Shown here in pieces: positions 8,665-16,256 of a DNA stretch of 21,066 nt. Position 1 is the first letter of the stretch. Each line of letters opens with the position of its first letter. The notes under the pieces were generated by a model that saw only the letters and a list, made by a program, of their open reading frames with translations, ran no database searches and was not told where the DNA came from. The stretch spans positions 1-21,066 of the forward strand of contig DASQAZ010000170.1 of the NCBI GenBank assembly GCA_035635475.1, written 5' to 3'. A program made the translations under genes and the position numbers. The stretch comes from VBOC01 sp035635475 (lineage in GTDB: Bacteria; Bacteroidota; Ignavibacteria; UBA10030; SZUA-254).

Positions 8665-10025
8665 ATCATCCGCACGGCTCCATAAATCTTGCCGCTAAAC
8701 TTCCGCGGGACCGCTACGAAGAGAATTTCGCGGAGCTGCACCCGGCGTTCGACAAGAACCAGGCGACGGCGGAGGCGCATCGCTGCCTCTATTGCTTTGA
8801 TTCTCCGTGCATGAAGGCATGCCCGACGCACATCGACGTCTCGACGTTTATCAAGAAAATCGCGAGCGGAAACGTAAAGGGGTCGGCGAAAACAATCCTC
8901 GAGTCGAACTGGATCGCGCTCACGTGCGCCAAGGCCTGCCCGGTCGATGTCCTGTGTGAAGGGGCGTGCGTGTATAACGACCGCGGCGAGAAAGCGATTG
9001 AGATCGGCCGGTTGCAGCGGTATGCGATCGACCGGTATTTCGAGCAAGGGATGCCTCCGATGTTTACCCCGGCGCCCAAAAATGGAAAGTCTGTCGGCAT
9101 CATCGGCGCAGGTCCGGCCGGGCTCGCCTGCGCCGCCGAACTCGCCCTGATGGGATACGAGGCGACCATCTACGAGGGGAAGAGACTCCCCGGGGGGCTC
9201 GATACGTGGGGAATTGCCCCGTACAAAATGTCATACGAAGACAGCCTCAAGGAAGTACGGCTGGTGAAAGGTCTAGGGGTCCGAATAAAAACAGGCGTGT
9301 GGATCGGGGAAGCCGTCTCGATTGAGCAGCTGGAGCGAACCCACGACGCGATCTTTGTAGGGGTCGGACTGGGGACTTCACCCGATCTGAAAATTCCCGG
9401 AGAGGAGTTGGCCGGCGTGTACGATGCCCTCGAATTTATCGGGCAAGTAACGAGACGACGGTGGAGAGCAGTCGACGTGGGAAAACGCGTCGCGGTGATC
9501 GGCGCAGGCAACACGGCGATCGATGCGGCGACGGAAGCGAAACGGTTGGGCGCCGAACACGTCGCGATCATCTATCGCCGAAGTGAAGAGGAGATGCCCG
9601 CCTACGAGTTTGAATTCGACATTGCGAAACAGGATGGAGTCGTCTTTCACTTCCTGACCGCGCCAAAGCGGATTCTGGGGGTTGGCAAGGCGGAAGCGCT
9701 CGAGTGCACAAGAATGAAGCTGGTCCCGGCCGGCGCGAAGGGCCGGAGGGCGTCCGTGCCGATTTCGGATTCTGAATTCCAGATCCCCGTCGACATGGTG
9801 ATCAAGGCGATCGGTCAGAAAACGAGCGATAGTTTTCTCACCCAGATCCCCTCCATACGAGTAAAGGAGGGCAGGGTCGTCGTCAACCTGGAGAGTATGC
9901 AGACTACCGATCCGAGGTACTTCGCCGGAGGCGACTGCATCAACGGCGGAAAGGAAGTCGTAAATGCTGCCGCGGACGGGAAACGTGCTGCTCACGGCAT
10001 CGACAGATATATTTTTTCGAAGTAA
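8628..10025 (+). CDS. preT: Dihydropyrimidine dehydrogenase electron-transfer subunit (PreT-type, FAD and Fe-S)
   Basis: This 465-residue flavoprotein resembles the N-terminal half of mammalian dihydropyrimidine dehydrogenase and the glutamate synthase small chain. N-terminal cysteines Cys53, 56, 61 and 65 and Cys100, 104, 110 and 114 provide ligands for two iron-sulfur clusters. GAGPAG (160-165) is the FAD-binding loop and GAGNTA (292-297) the NAD(P)H-binding loop. The C-terminal YFAGGDCINGG segment contacts FAD. It passes electrons from NAD(P)H to PreA, which reduces uracil or thymine. The ATG at 8628 overlaps the end of mmsA by 37 bases; a longer in-frame version from 8541 would be unusual and has no support, though the Shine-Dalgarno before 8628 is weak. 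The partner gene preA starts 115 bases downstream. Confidence 0.9.
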   Translation: MESGIKSQLDELNHPHGSINLAAKLPRDRYEENFAELHPAFDKNQATAEAHRCLYCFDSPCMKACPTHIDVSTFIKKIASGNVKGSAKTILESNWIALTCAKACPVDVLCEGACVYNDRGEKAIEIGRLQRYAIDRYFEQGMPPMFTPAPKNGKSVGIIGAGPAGLACAAELALMGYEATIYEGKRLPGGLDTWGIAPYKMSYEDSLKEVRLVKGLGVRIKTGVWIGEAVSIEQLERTHDAIFVGVGLGTSPDLKIPGEELAGVYDALEFIGQVTRRRWRAVDVGKRVAVIGAGNTAIDAATEAKRLGAEHVAIIYRRSEEEMPAYEFEFDIAKQDGVVFHFLTAPKRILGVGKAEALECTRMKLVPAGAKGRRASVPISDSEFQIPVDMVIKAIGQKTSDSFLTQIPSIRVKEGRVVVNLESMQTTDPRYFAGGDCINGGKEVVNAAADGKRAAHGIDRYIFSK

Positions 10026-10067
10026 TCGCACAGGCAGCAGCCCCGGCACCCCTGCAGCGGAGATCCG

Positions 10068-10136
10068 ATGCATGACAGTATCAGCCCGGCGACGTCGGCG
10101 CCGGCTTTGGTCATTGTGATCAATATTCAGGAATAA
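10068..10136 (+). CDS. Possible 22-residue leader peptide between preT and preA
   Basis: A short frame starts at ATG 10068, five bases after GGAG (10059-10062), and reads MHDSISPATSAPALVIVINIQE. Its last codons overlap AGGA (10129-10132), the likely ribosome-binding site of preA, and its stop lies four bases before the preA ATG. This arrangement would suit translational coupling. It may equally be chance, and no similarity is recognised. Confidence 0.25.
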   Translation: MHDSISPATSAPALVIVINIQE

Positions 10137-10140
10137 CGGA

Positions 10141-11451
10141 ATGGTTGATCTCTCGATTAACTGCGGCGGCATCGAGTCGCCGAACCCATTTTGGCTGGCG
10201 TCGGCGCCCCCATCGAATTCGGCGTACCAGGTTTGCAAAGCCTTCGAACAGGGGTGGGGAGGCGCCGTCTGGAAAACGATCGGCGAGCCGGTCATGAATA
10301 CGGTGAACCGGTACGGAGGAATCGATTATTCGGGCCAAAAACTTGTCGGGCTCAATAACATCGAACTGATCAGCGACCGGCCCATCGAGACCAACCTGCG
10401 CGAGATCGCGGAAACAAAAAAGCTCTGGCCCGATCGGGCTGTCATCGCTTCGCTGATGGTGGAGTCCAAGCGCGAAGTCTGGCACGACATCGTCAAACGA
10501 ACGATCGATACCGGCTGCGACGGCATCGAGTTAAACTACGGCTGCCCGCACGGGATGAGCGAGCGCGGGATGGGTTCGGCGGTCGGACAGGTGCCGGAGT
10601 ACTGCTCGATGATCACGGAGTGGGTGACGGAGGTGTCGACGATCCCGGTTCTCGTGAAACTGACTCCGAACATCAGCGACATCCGGTTCCCGGCGCGCGC
10701 CGCACGGAAGGGTGGCGCTCACGGCCTGTCGCTCATCAACACGATCAACAGCATTATGGGCATCGACCTCGATTCATTCTCGCCGATGCCGGCCGTCGAC
10801 GGAAAGGGGACTCACGGCGGTTATGCCGGAGCGGCCGTCAAGCCGATTGCGCTGAACATGGTCTCCCAGATCGCGGGCGATCCGCAGGTGAACCTGCCGA
10901 TTTCAGGCATGGGCGGGATCTGCACGTGGCGGGACGCGGCCGAGTTTATCCTGCTCGGCTCGACGAGCGTCCAGGTCTGCACCGCGGTCATGCACTACGG
11001 CTTTCGATTGATCAACGACCTCACCGAGGGGCTCTCGAACTGGATGGAAGAGAAAGGGTTTCGGACGATCGAGGACTTCCGCGGCCGCTCGCTTCAGTGC
11101 ATCACCGATTTCGGCGGCCTCAATCTGCTGTACAAGACGGTCGCGGAAATCGATGAAACGAAATGCATCCAATGCAATCTTTGCTATATCGCGTGCGAAG
11201 ACGGCGCGCATCAATGCATCGACATCATCCCGCACAACGGCAAGAACCAGCCGAAGATCCGGCAGCCCGATTGCGTGGGATGCGCACTCTGCTTCCTCGT
11301 CTGTCCAGTCGATTCCTGCATCTCGATGGTCAGAAAAGACGACGGATCGGAGGCAATTACCTGGAATGAGCTCATGAAACAGCTTCCCCAGCCGCTCACC
11401 TGGGAGGCGTTGCGGCAATTTCAGCACAAACACGGGATCGAGATTCACTGA
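10141..11451 (+). CDS. preA: Dihydropyrimidine dehydrogenase catalytic subunit (PreA-type, FMN and two 4Fe-4S)
   Basis: This 436-residue protein combines a dihydroorotate-dehydrogenase-like FMN barrel (about 1-320) with a C-terminal bacterial ferredoxin domain. The domain has two cluster motifs, Cys342, 345, 348, 352 and Cys378, 381, 384, 388. It reduces the 5,6 double bond of uracil or thymine with electrons from PreT. Barrel landmarks include NPFWLASAPP, GCPHGMSERGMG (134-145), KLTPN (173-177) and ISGMGGI (254-260). The residue aligned with the catalytic cysteine of mammalian dihydropyrimidine dehydrogenase (LACGQ) is Val148 here (SAVGQ). As I recall, E. coli PreA also has valine at this place, so this need not mean loss of function. 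The gene follows preT by 115 bases and belongs to the same functional pair. Confidence 0.93.
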   Translation: MVDLSINCGGIESPNPFWLASAPPSNSAYQVCKAFEQGWGGAVWKTIGEPVMNTVNRYGGIDYSGQKLVGLNNIELISDRPIETNLREIAETKKLWPDRAVIASLMVESKREVWHDIVKRTIDTGCDGIELNYGCPHGMSERGMGSAVGQVPEYCSMITEWVTEVSTIPVLVKLTPNISDIRFPARAARKGGAHGLSLINTINSIMGIDLDSFSPMPAVDGKGTHGGYAGAAVKPIALNMVSQIAGDPQVNLPISGMGGICTWRDAAEFILLGSTSVQVCTAVMHYGFRLINDLTEGLSNWMEEKGFRTIEDFRGRSLQCITDFGGLNLLYKTVAEIDETKCIQCNLCYIACEDGAHQCIDIIPHNGKNQPKIRQPDCVGCALCFLVCPVDSCISMVRKDDGSEAITWNELMKQLPQPLTWEALRQFQHKHGIEIH

Positions 11452-11464
11452 TCCGTGATTTCCC

Positions 11465-11497
11465 CGCGAACTCCCAGGAACCGAAGGGAGGTTCGCG
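11465..11497 (+). terminator. Hairpin after preA, terminator-like without a U-tract
   Basis: CGCGAACTCCC (11465-11475) pairs with GGGAGGTTCGCG (11486-11497) with one bulged G, leaving a 10-base loop. No run of T follows, so it may act as an RNA 3' stabiliser or a weak terminator rather than a classic intrinsic terminator. Confidence 0.4.
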
Positions 11498-11557
11498 ACT
11501 GTTCACCAGGGTAGGGAGAACCCACTATCTCACAAACCCAAACGAAAGGAGCACCGT

Positions 11558-12052
11558 ATGCCACCCACAGAAAAGGATCAATTCATCGAAGTCTGGGAAC
11601 GTGAATTCCAGACCACGCTGAAGCTGCTCAAGCACTATCCCGCCGATAAGCTGAGTCTGAAGCCCGCCGAGAAATCCCGGTCGGCAAAAGATCTGGCATG
11701 GACGTTTGCAATGGAGGAACATACACTGATGGGCGGCGCGCTGAAGGGGACATTTGATTTTCAGAATGCGCCGAAGGCGCCTGCCACCCTCGCTGAAATC
11801 ATCTCCGCCTACGAGCAGGGCCATAAGGACCTGGTCGACAAGGTAAGGCGGACGCCCGACGCGGAGTTCAACCAGAAGATTCAGTTTTTTACGGGTCCGA
11901 AACAGACGACGGACATGCGTAAGGCCGATATCCTCTGGATGGGCGTCATGGATACGATTCACCACAGGGGACAGCTCTCGGTTTATTTGAGGATGGCCGG
12001 AGCAAAAGTGCCGTCCATCTACGGTCCCTCGGCAGACGAGCCCTGGATGTAG
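11558..12052 (+). CDS. DinB-superfamily protein
   Basis: This 164-residue protein has the four-helix DinB-like pattern. A candidate metal histidine lies in MEEHTL (His55) and the late motif MDTIHHRGQLSVYLRMAG (131-148) carries His135-His136. Asp132 occupies a place where many members have histidine. The C-terminal VPSIYGPSADEP is common in the family. Known relatives include thiol transferases (bacillithiol or mycothiol type) and DNA-damage-inducible proteins of unknown role, so no reaction can be assigned. AAAGGAG at 11545-11551 gives a strong ribosome-binding site. The gene is flanked on both sides by stem structures and appears to be an independent unit placed between preA and the dihydropyrimidinase gene. 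A direct pyrimidine-pathway function is not indicated. Confidence 0.82.
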   Translation: MPPTEKDQFIEVWEREFQTTLKLLKHYPADKLSLKPAEKSRSAKDLAWTFAMEEHTLMGGALKGTFDFQNAPKAPATLAEIISAYEQGHKDLVDKVRRTPDAEFNQKIQFFTGPKQTTDMRKADILWMGVMDTIHHRGQLSVYLRMAGAKVPSIYGPSADEPWM

Positions 12053-12066
12053 AGTCCATCCCGTTT

Positions 12067-12107
12067 GGGTTTCAAGTTCCGGGGAACAAACCCGGAACTT
12101 GAAGCCC
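12067..12107 (+). terminator. Strong 17-bp hairpin after the DinB gene
   Basis: GGGTTTCAAGTTCCGGG (12067-12083) pairs along its whole length with CCCGGAACTTGAAGCCC (12091-12107), with one G-T wobble, around a seven-base GAACAAA loop. It is the longest stem seen in the window. It starts 14 bases after the DinB stop but no U-tract follows, so it is terminator-like in position only. Confidence 0.5.
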
Positions 12108-12217
12108 GGGCGTGCCTCAACGGCATCCCGTACTGCAAGGAGTACTCCCCGCCTCATATAATTCTTCTTCCGCATGCGTGAGCGTCATCCGGGCCTCACC
12201 GATGAGGAGAGCGAACA

Positions 12218-12862
12218 ATGACTTCCGGTTTAGAGCGCGTTACAAGCTTCTTACCGTCCAAGATCGATAACTTTCTCTGGGAGAAGCGATTGGGAATCTC
12301 CACGAGAGGCATTGTCGACCCTCTCCCCGAGGTTACGGTGAACTATAATTATATGACGCTGTCCTATCGCGATAACATTCGGATTCTCAAGACGGTCAAT
12401 CTCACGTTAGACGACATTTTCGTGGACATCGGATGCGGCAAAGGCCGCATGCTGTGCTGCAGCGCGCTCAGCGACGTGCGCGAAGCGATCGGGATCGAGC
12501 AGTCGCCGGAGCTTTGCGCCATAGCCCGGTCGAACGCGGCACGTCTGCGCGGAAGAAAGGCTCCGATCACGATCATCCAGGGCCGCGCCCAGGAATTAGA
12601 TTACCGGAAGGGCACAGTCTTCTACCTTTATAACCCGTTCGACCCTTCTGTCTTCGGCCAGGTTCTCGATCGAATCCGCTTATCGCTCGACGAGGAGAGT
12701 AGACCCATCCGCATTGTTTATGCCCGCCCGGACCATGAAGAGTGCCTTGAAGCCTGCCCGTGGCTCGAGAAAGTGGATAGCTGGATGGCGGGACGCCGGG
12801 CAACTTCGGTGGGGGTTTCATTCTGGAGGTCGCGCCTGCCCGTGCCGGTCCACTCCGGCTGA
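12218..12862 (+). CDS. Class I SAM-dependent methyltransferase of unknown substrate
   Basis: This 214-residue protein has the SAM-binding motif FVDIGCGKGR (68-77) and the next acidic residue Glu94 in GIEQS, which would hold the ribose of SAM. YNPFDP (138-143) lies at the position of motif IV, where N-x-x-x motifs often contact the acceptor. The first 45 residues are an N-terminal extension with WEKRLGISTRG. GAGGAGA at 12204-12210 supports the start. No membrane segment or signal is visible, so it is cytoplasmic. Nothing in the sequence identifies the methyl acceptor, and its place between DinB and the dihydropyrimidinase gene gives no clear hint. It does not look truncated. Confidence 0.78.
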   Translation: MTSGLERVTSFLPSKIDNFLWEKRLGISTRGIVDPLPEVTVNYNYMTLSYRDNIRILKTVNLTLDDIFVDIGCGKGRMLCCSALSDVREAIGIEQSPELCAIARSNAARLRGRKAPITIIQGRAQELDYRKGTVFYLYNPFDPSVFGQVLDRIRLSLDEESRPIRIVYARPDHEECLEACPWLEKVDSWMAGRRATSVGVSFWRSRLPVPVHSG

Positions 12863-12869
12863 TACTGCG

Positions 12870-12898
12870 TTGACATTCAAGCCGGTGTTTCCTATCTT
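12870..12898 (+). promoter_or_regulatory. Promoter candidate for the dihydropyrimidinase gene
   Basis: A perfect TTGACA (12870-12875) and TATCTT (12893-12898) are separated by 17 bases. The extended -10, TATCTTTC, also nearly matches the Bacteroidota-type TAnnTTTG element. Transcription would start near 12905 and run about 100 bases before the ATG at 13004. It indicates that the hydantoinase part of the pathway has its own promoter. Confidence 0.65.
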
Positions 12899-12915
12899 TC
12901 CGCACGATCCCTCTT

Positions 12916-12932
12916 GTCCCGCTTAGCGGGAC
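12916..12932 (+). promoter_or_regulatory. Short perfect hairpin or dyad in the dihydropyrimidinase leader
   Basis: GTCCCGC (12916-12922) and GCGGGAC (12926-12932) form a perfect 7-bp dyad around TTA, just after the predicted transcription start. It could be an operator half-site pair or the first stem of the mRNA. There is no U-tract, so termination is unlikely. Confidence 0.4.
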
Positions 12933-13003
12933 GGTGCGGGATGCTCCTCACCTGTCAGATTTCAGCATAGTCCAATCGCAATCACCACCGATCAGCATCT
13001 AGC

Positions 13004-14392
13004 ATGTCCATCCTCATTCAAAACGCCCGCATCATCACGGCAGAGCAGGACTACAAGGCCGACATTTACATCGAGCGGGAAACAATAACGGCGATCGGCG
13101 CGAATCTGCCGATGAAAGCCGACAGGACTATCGATGCCGCGGGCAAGATGGCTATTCCGGGCGGCATCGACGTGCATACGCATCTCGACATGCCGTTCGG
13201 CGGGACGGTATCCAGCGACGACTTTGAGACCGGAACCAGGGCGGCGGCGTTCGGGGGGACCACGACGCTCGTCGATTTCGCGATCCAGGCCAAGGGAACG
13301 AAGATGCGTGAAGCGCTCGATCTGTGGTGGAAGAAAGCCGAAGGAAAAGCCTGCATCGACTACGGGCTTCACATGATCGTGACGGATTTGCCGGATGCTC
13401 ATCTCGAGGACATGAATGACATGGTCCGGAGCGGGGTCTCCAGTTTCAAGCTCTTCATGGCATACCCCGGGGTGCTGATGGTTGACGACGGGACCATATT
13501 CAAGGCAATGAGGAAGACCGCCGAAAACGGCGGGCTCATCTGCATGCACGCAGAAAACGGGAGCGCCATCGATGTGATCGTAAAAAGAGCGGTTGCCGAG
13601 GGAAAGCGAGCTCCAATCTATCATGCTCTCACGCGGCCGACAACCGCCGAAGCCGAGGCGGTGAACCGGGCCATCGCTCTGGCGGAAATGGCGGGAGTGC
13701 CGGTGTACATCGTTCATCTTTCCTGCCACGATGCTCTCCAGCGTGTGGCGGAAGCCCGCGACAGGGGACTGCTCACCTACGCAGAAACTTGCCCGCAGTA
13801 TCTCTTTCTTTCTATCGAAGACCTTGAACGCCCCAATTTCGAAGGAGCGAAGTACGTATTTACGCCCCCTCTGCGGGAGAAATGGCACCAGGACAAACTC
13901 TGGGACGGCCTCAAGACGAATAATCTGCAGGTGGTCTCGACCGATCATTGCCCGTTCTGTTTCAAAGAGCAGAAAGAGATGGGAAGGGATGATTTTACCA
14001 AGATCCCCAACGGCGGCCCGGGCATCGAGAACCGGCTGCAGCTCTTGTTCGAGGGCGGCGTCAACAAGAAACGGATCTCGCTGAACCGCTGGGTTGAAAT
14101 CACCTCGACAACACCGGCGAAAATGTTCGGCCTCTATCCCCGCAAAGGGTCGATCGCCGTCGGAAGCGATGCTGATATCGTCATATGGGATCCGAACGCC
14201 GAGCACGTCATCTCGGCGAAGACGCACCACATGCGTGTTGACTACTCCATGTTTGAGGGGTTCAAGGTCAAAGGGAACGCCGAGACGGTTCTCTCCCGCG
14301 GGGTAGTGATTATCGATAATGGCACATGGCGAGGGAGGGCCGGCCGGGGCCAGTTTCTCAAACGCGATGCATTTGCGGGCGCCTGGAGGTAA
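13004..14392 (+). CDS. hydA: Dihydropyrimidinase (D-hydantoinase family)
   Basis: This 462-residue amidohydrolase-superfamily enzyme opens the dihydrouracil or dihydrothymine ring to N-carbamoyl-beta-alanine or its methyl homologue. All metal-site residues are visible: His58 and His60 in GGIDVHTHLD, carboxylatable Lys149 in SSFKLFMAYPG, His182 in CMHAENGS, His238 in IVHLSCH and Asp314 in STDHCPF. Tyr154 corresponds to the loop tyrosine that binds substrate. Length and motif order are those of dihydropyrimidinases rather than dihydroorotases or allantoinases. The ATG at 13004 has no clear Shine-Dalgarno but fits the family N-terminus. The gene is separated from preTA by the DinB and methyltransferase genes and has its own promoter candidate. 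Confidence 0.95.
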   Translation: MSILIQNARIITAEQDYKADIYIERETITAIGANLPMKADRTIDAAGKMAIPGGIDVHTHLDMPFGGTVSSDDFETGTRAAAFGGTTTLVDFAIQAKGTKMREALDLWWKKAEGKACIDYGLHMIVTDLPDAHLEDMNDMVRSGVSSFKLFMAYPGVLMVDDGTIFKAMRKTAENGGLICMHAENGSAIDVIVKRAVAEGKRAPIYHALTRPTTAEAEAVNRAIALAEMAGVPVYIVHLSCHDALQRVAEARDRGLLTYAETCPQYLFLSIEDLERPNFEGAKYVFTPPLREKWHQDKLWDGLKTNNLQVVSTDHCPFCFKEQKEMGRDDFTKIPNGGPGIENRLQLLFEGGVNKKRISLNRWVEITSTTPAKMFGLYPRKGSIAVGSDADIVIWDPNAEHVISAKTHHMRVDYSMFEGFKVKGNAETVLSRGVVIIDNGTWRGRAGRGQFLKRDAFAGAWR

Positions 14393-14482
14393 AAGCGTGT
14401 TGCAGAGCGATCAGCTCGACCCGGTAGAGCGCTTTATCCCGCTCGAAAACCACAACTCTCATCTCTGATCAGGAGGATTGCC

Positions 14483-15466
14483 ATGACCCGCTTCTTACCG
14501 CAGATACTTCTTCTTTTGTTCGTAGCGTCGGCCTTTTCTCAAGTCCGACCCGTCCATACGTTTTCCATCGTCGCCCGCGACTCCGTCACCGGCGAGCTTG
14601 GGGTCGCGGTGCAGTCGCACTGGTTCTCGGTAGGCCCGCTCGTCCCGTGGGCGGAAGCCGGGGTAGGCGCAGTCGCGACGCAGTCATTCGTCGATCCGGC
14701 CTACGGACCGCTCGGGCTCGAACTGATGCGGGCGGGGAAGACTGCGCGCCAGGCGCTGGACGGAATCCTTGCGTCCGATCCGGGCGAGGCAGTACGGCAG
14801 GTCGCCATGGTCGATGCGCGCGGCAACGTCGCGGCTCACACCGGGAAGAAGTGCATCCCGGCTGCCGGGCACATCGAGGGAGAACAGTTCACGGTCGAAG
14901 CAAATCTGATGTTGAACGACAAGGTCTGGCCCGCGATGGCCAGGGCGTATCGCGATACGAAAAGCGACCTGGCCGACCGGATGCTGGCCGCACTCGATGC
15001 GGCTCAATTGGTGGGGGGAGACATCCGGGGAAAACAATCCGCCGCCATTCTGATTGTAAGCGGGAAATCCTCCGGCAGGCCCTGGACGGACCGGATCATG
15101 GATTTGCGGGTTGAAGACAATCCCGAACCGCTGAAAGAACTCCGGCGGCTCGTCAACGTCCACCGGGCATACCAGCGCGAGAACAACGGAGACCTGGCAG
15201 TCGAAAAAAATGATGTGGCCGGTGCGCTGCGCGAGTACGGGGCCGCCGAGCAGATGATGCCGGATAATCTCGAGATGAAATACTGGCACGCCGTTGCACT
15301 GGTGAACGTCGGAAAGCTGGATGAGTCGCTGCCTATTTTCAAAGCGGTCTTTCAGGCGGACCCAAATTGGGTCGAGCTCACGGGGCGGCTTCCGAAGATC
15401 GATCTACTGAAAGTCGACGACGCGGGGCTGAAGAGGATACTTTCTGCCGCACCGCGATCGAAGTAG
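14483..15466 (+). CDS. Exported DUF1028 (Ntn-hydrolase-like) protein with helical C-terminal region
   Basis: The 327-residue product starts with a signal peptide (hydrophobic 8-18, likely cleavage around ASA-FSQ). It is followed by the DUF1028 N-terminus HTFSIVARDSVTGELGVAVQ (25-44), then SHWFSVGPLVPWAEAGVGAVATQ. DUF1028 belongs to the Ntn-hydrolase-like fold group; its reaction is not established to my knowledge. After about residue 215 the sequence becomes helical with TPR-like character (DVAGALREYGAAEQMMPDNLEMKYWHAVALVNVGKLDESL). An excellent AGGAGG (14471-14476) lies six bases before the ATG. Export places the protein in the periplasm or outside the cell, unlike the cytoplasmic pathway enzymes. 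Its position 90 bases after the dihydropyrimidinase gene suggests, but does not show, a role with cyclic ureides or amides. Confidence 0.85.
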   Translation: MTRFLPQILLLLFVASAFSQVRPVHTFSIVARDSVTGELGVAVQSHWFSVGPLVPWAEAGVGAVATQSFVDPAYGPLGLELMRAGKTARQALDGILASDPGEAVRQVAMVDARGNVAAHTGKKCIPAAGHIEGEQFTVEANLMLNDKVWPAMARAYRDTKSDLADRMLAALDAAQLVGGDIRGKQSAAILIVSGKSSGRPWTDRIMDLRVEDNPEPLKELRRLVNVHRAYQRENNGDLAVEKNDVAGALREYGAAEQMMPDNLEMKYWHAVALVNVGKLDESLPIFKAVFQADPNWVELTGRLPKIDLLKVDDAGLKRILSAAPRSK

Positions 15467-15511
15467 GCGTATAATTCACAAATCCTTAAACATCTTTAGA
15501 GAGCACCTGCC

Positions 15512-16105
15512 ATGAAAAAAACGTATCGCATCTCACCGGGAACGGGAGTGGTTAGAACGCTCCTGCTTGCTTTGTTGATTGCTGGAATTGTCTCTTGTTC
15601 AAACAACTCGGCGTCATTGCAGACGAAAATCGATTCGCTTCAAGCTGAACTCAAAAAAGTTACCGATGAAAAGGCGATGATTGAAGCACATCTGATACGT
15701 TTTGATTCGCTCGACTTTGATGTTTACAGTCATGCTCAGTGGGACTTATTAGGAGTAAGCCATGACGACAATATCATTGTTACCTATCCCGACGGACATC
15801 AGACCACCGACATCAAAGCACACATTGAAGAACTAAAACCCATGTTTGTGTTTGCCCCGGACACACGAATTGTTGAGCATCCCATCAGATTCGGTTCGGG
15901 CGATTGGACTTGTGTAACAGGCTACATCCTCGGAACATTTTCCAAGCCCATGCCTGTTGGTAACGGCAAAACAATTCCAGCAACCGGCAAAACATTCAAA
16001 CTGCCCATGTGCACCGTCGGACATTGGAAGAACGGTAAAATGATTGCAGAAAATCTCTACTGGGATAACCAGACGTTTATGAAGCAGATAGGACTGGCGA
16101 AATGA
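15512..16105 (+). CDS. SnoaL-like (NTF2-fold) lipoprotein
   Basis: This 197-residue protein has a lipoprotein signal: basic N-terminus, hydrophobic run 15-27 and lipobox IVSC with Cys29. A short coiled-coil-like linker (34-60) leads to a SnoaL/ester-cyclase-like domain (about 65-195) with TYPDGHQ, HIEELKPMFVFAPD, GTFSKPM, ATGKTFKLP and WDNQTFMKQIGL. Members of this fold include polyketide cyclases and many small-molecule-binding proteins, so no reaction is assigned. Two sample lines of the gene are about 40-42 percent GC by count, against 53 and 72 percent in two lines of the preceding gene. This suggests a separate origin. It lies 45 bases after the DUF1028 gene and is probably anchored in a membrane facing the periplasm. 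Confidence 0.82.
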   Translation: MKKTYRISPGTGVVRTLLLALLIAGIVSCSNNSASLQTKIDSLQAELKKVTDEKAMIEAHLIRFDSLDFDVYSHAQWDLLGVSHDDNIIVTYPDGHQTTDIKAHIEELKPMFVFAPDTRIVEHPIRFGSGDWTCVTGYILGTFSKPMPVGNGKTIPATGKTFKLPMCTVGHWKNGKMIAENLYWDNQTFMKQIGLAK

Positions 16106-16165
16106 TTCATCGACTCTACCCACGGCACTCCATTTTTTGAAAGGGATTGTTGTGGTCGTTCCATT

Positions 16166-16208
16166 GTTTTTGCCGCCGGAAAATTGATTGTTCGATAGCG
16201 GCAAAAAC
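16166..16208. repeat. 11-bp perfect inverted repeat in a low-GC gap
   Basis: GTTTTTGCCGC (16166-16176) and GCGGCAAAAAC (16198-16208) are perfect reverse complements around 21 bases. T-runs are on the outer 5' side and A-runs on the outer 3' side, so neither strand forms an intrinsic terminator. The gap 16106-16256 has no gene I can support. Confidence 0.55.
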
Positions 16209-16256
16209 ATCGGCGTGGTTTGTGCGCATGATCGTTGAAGGCGGGCGGGGTTTCTG

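Noticed and set aside
9378..10295. A 305-codon minus-strand frame across preT, the gap and preA
   Set aside because: It spans two well-supported plus-strand genes and its translation is low-complexity and Arg-rich.
12992..14230. A 412-codon minus-strand frame opposite the dihydropyrimidinase gene
   Set aside because: The plus strand encodes a complete enzyme with every metal ligand; the antisense frame has no domain and no promoter or ribosome-binding site.
16106..16256. Integron attC site after the SnoaL-like gene
   Set aside because: The palindrome is real, but I could not find the paired outer core boxes (RYYYAAC and GTTRRRY) at the expected places.
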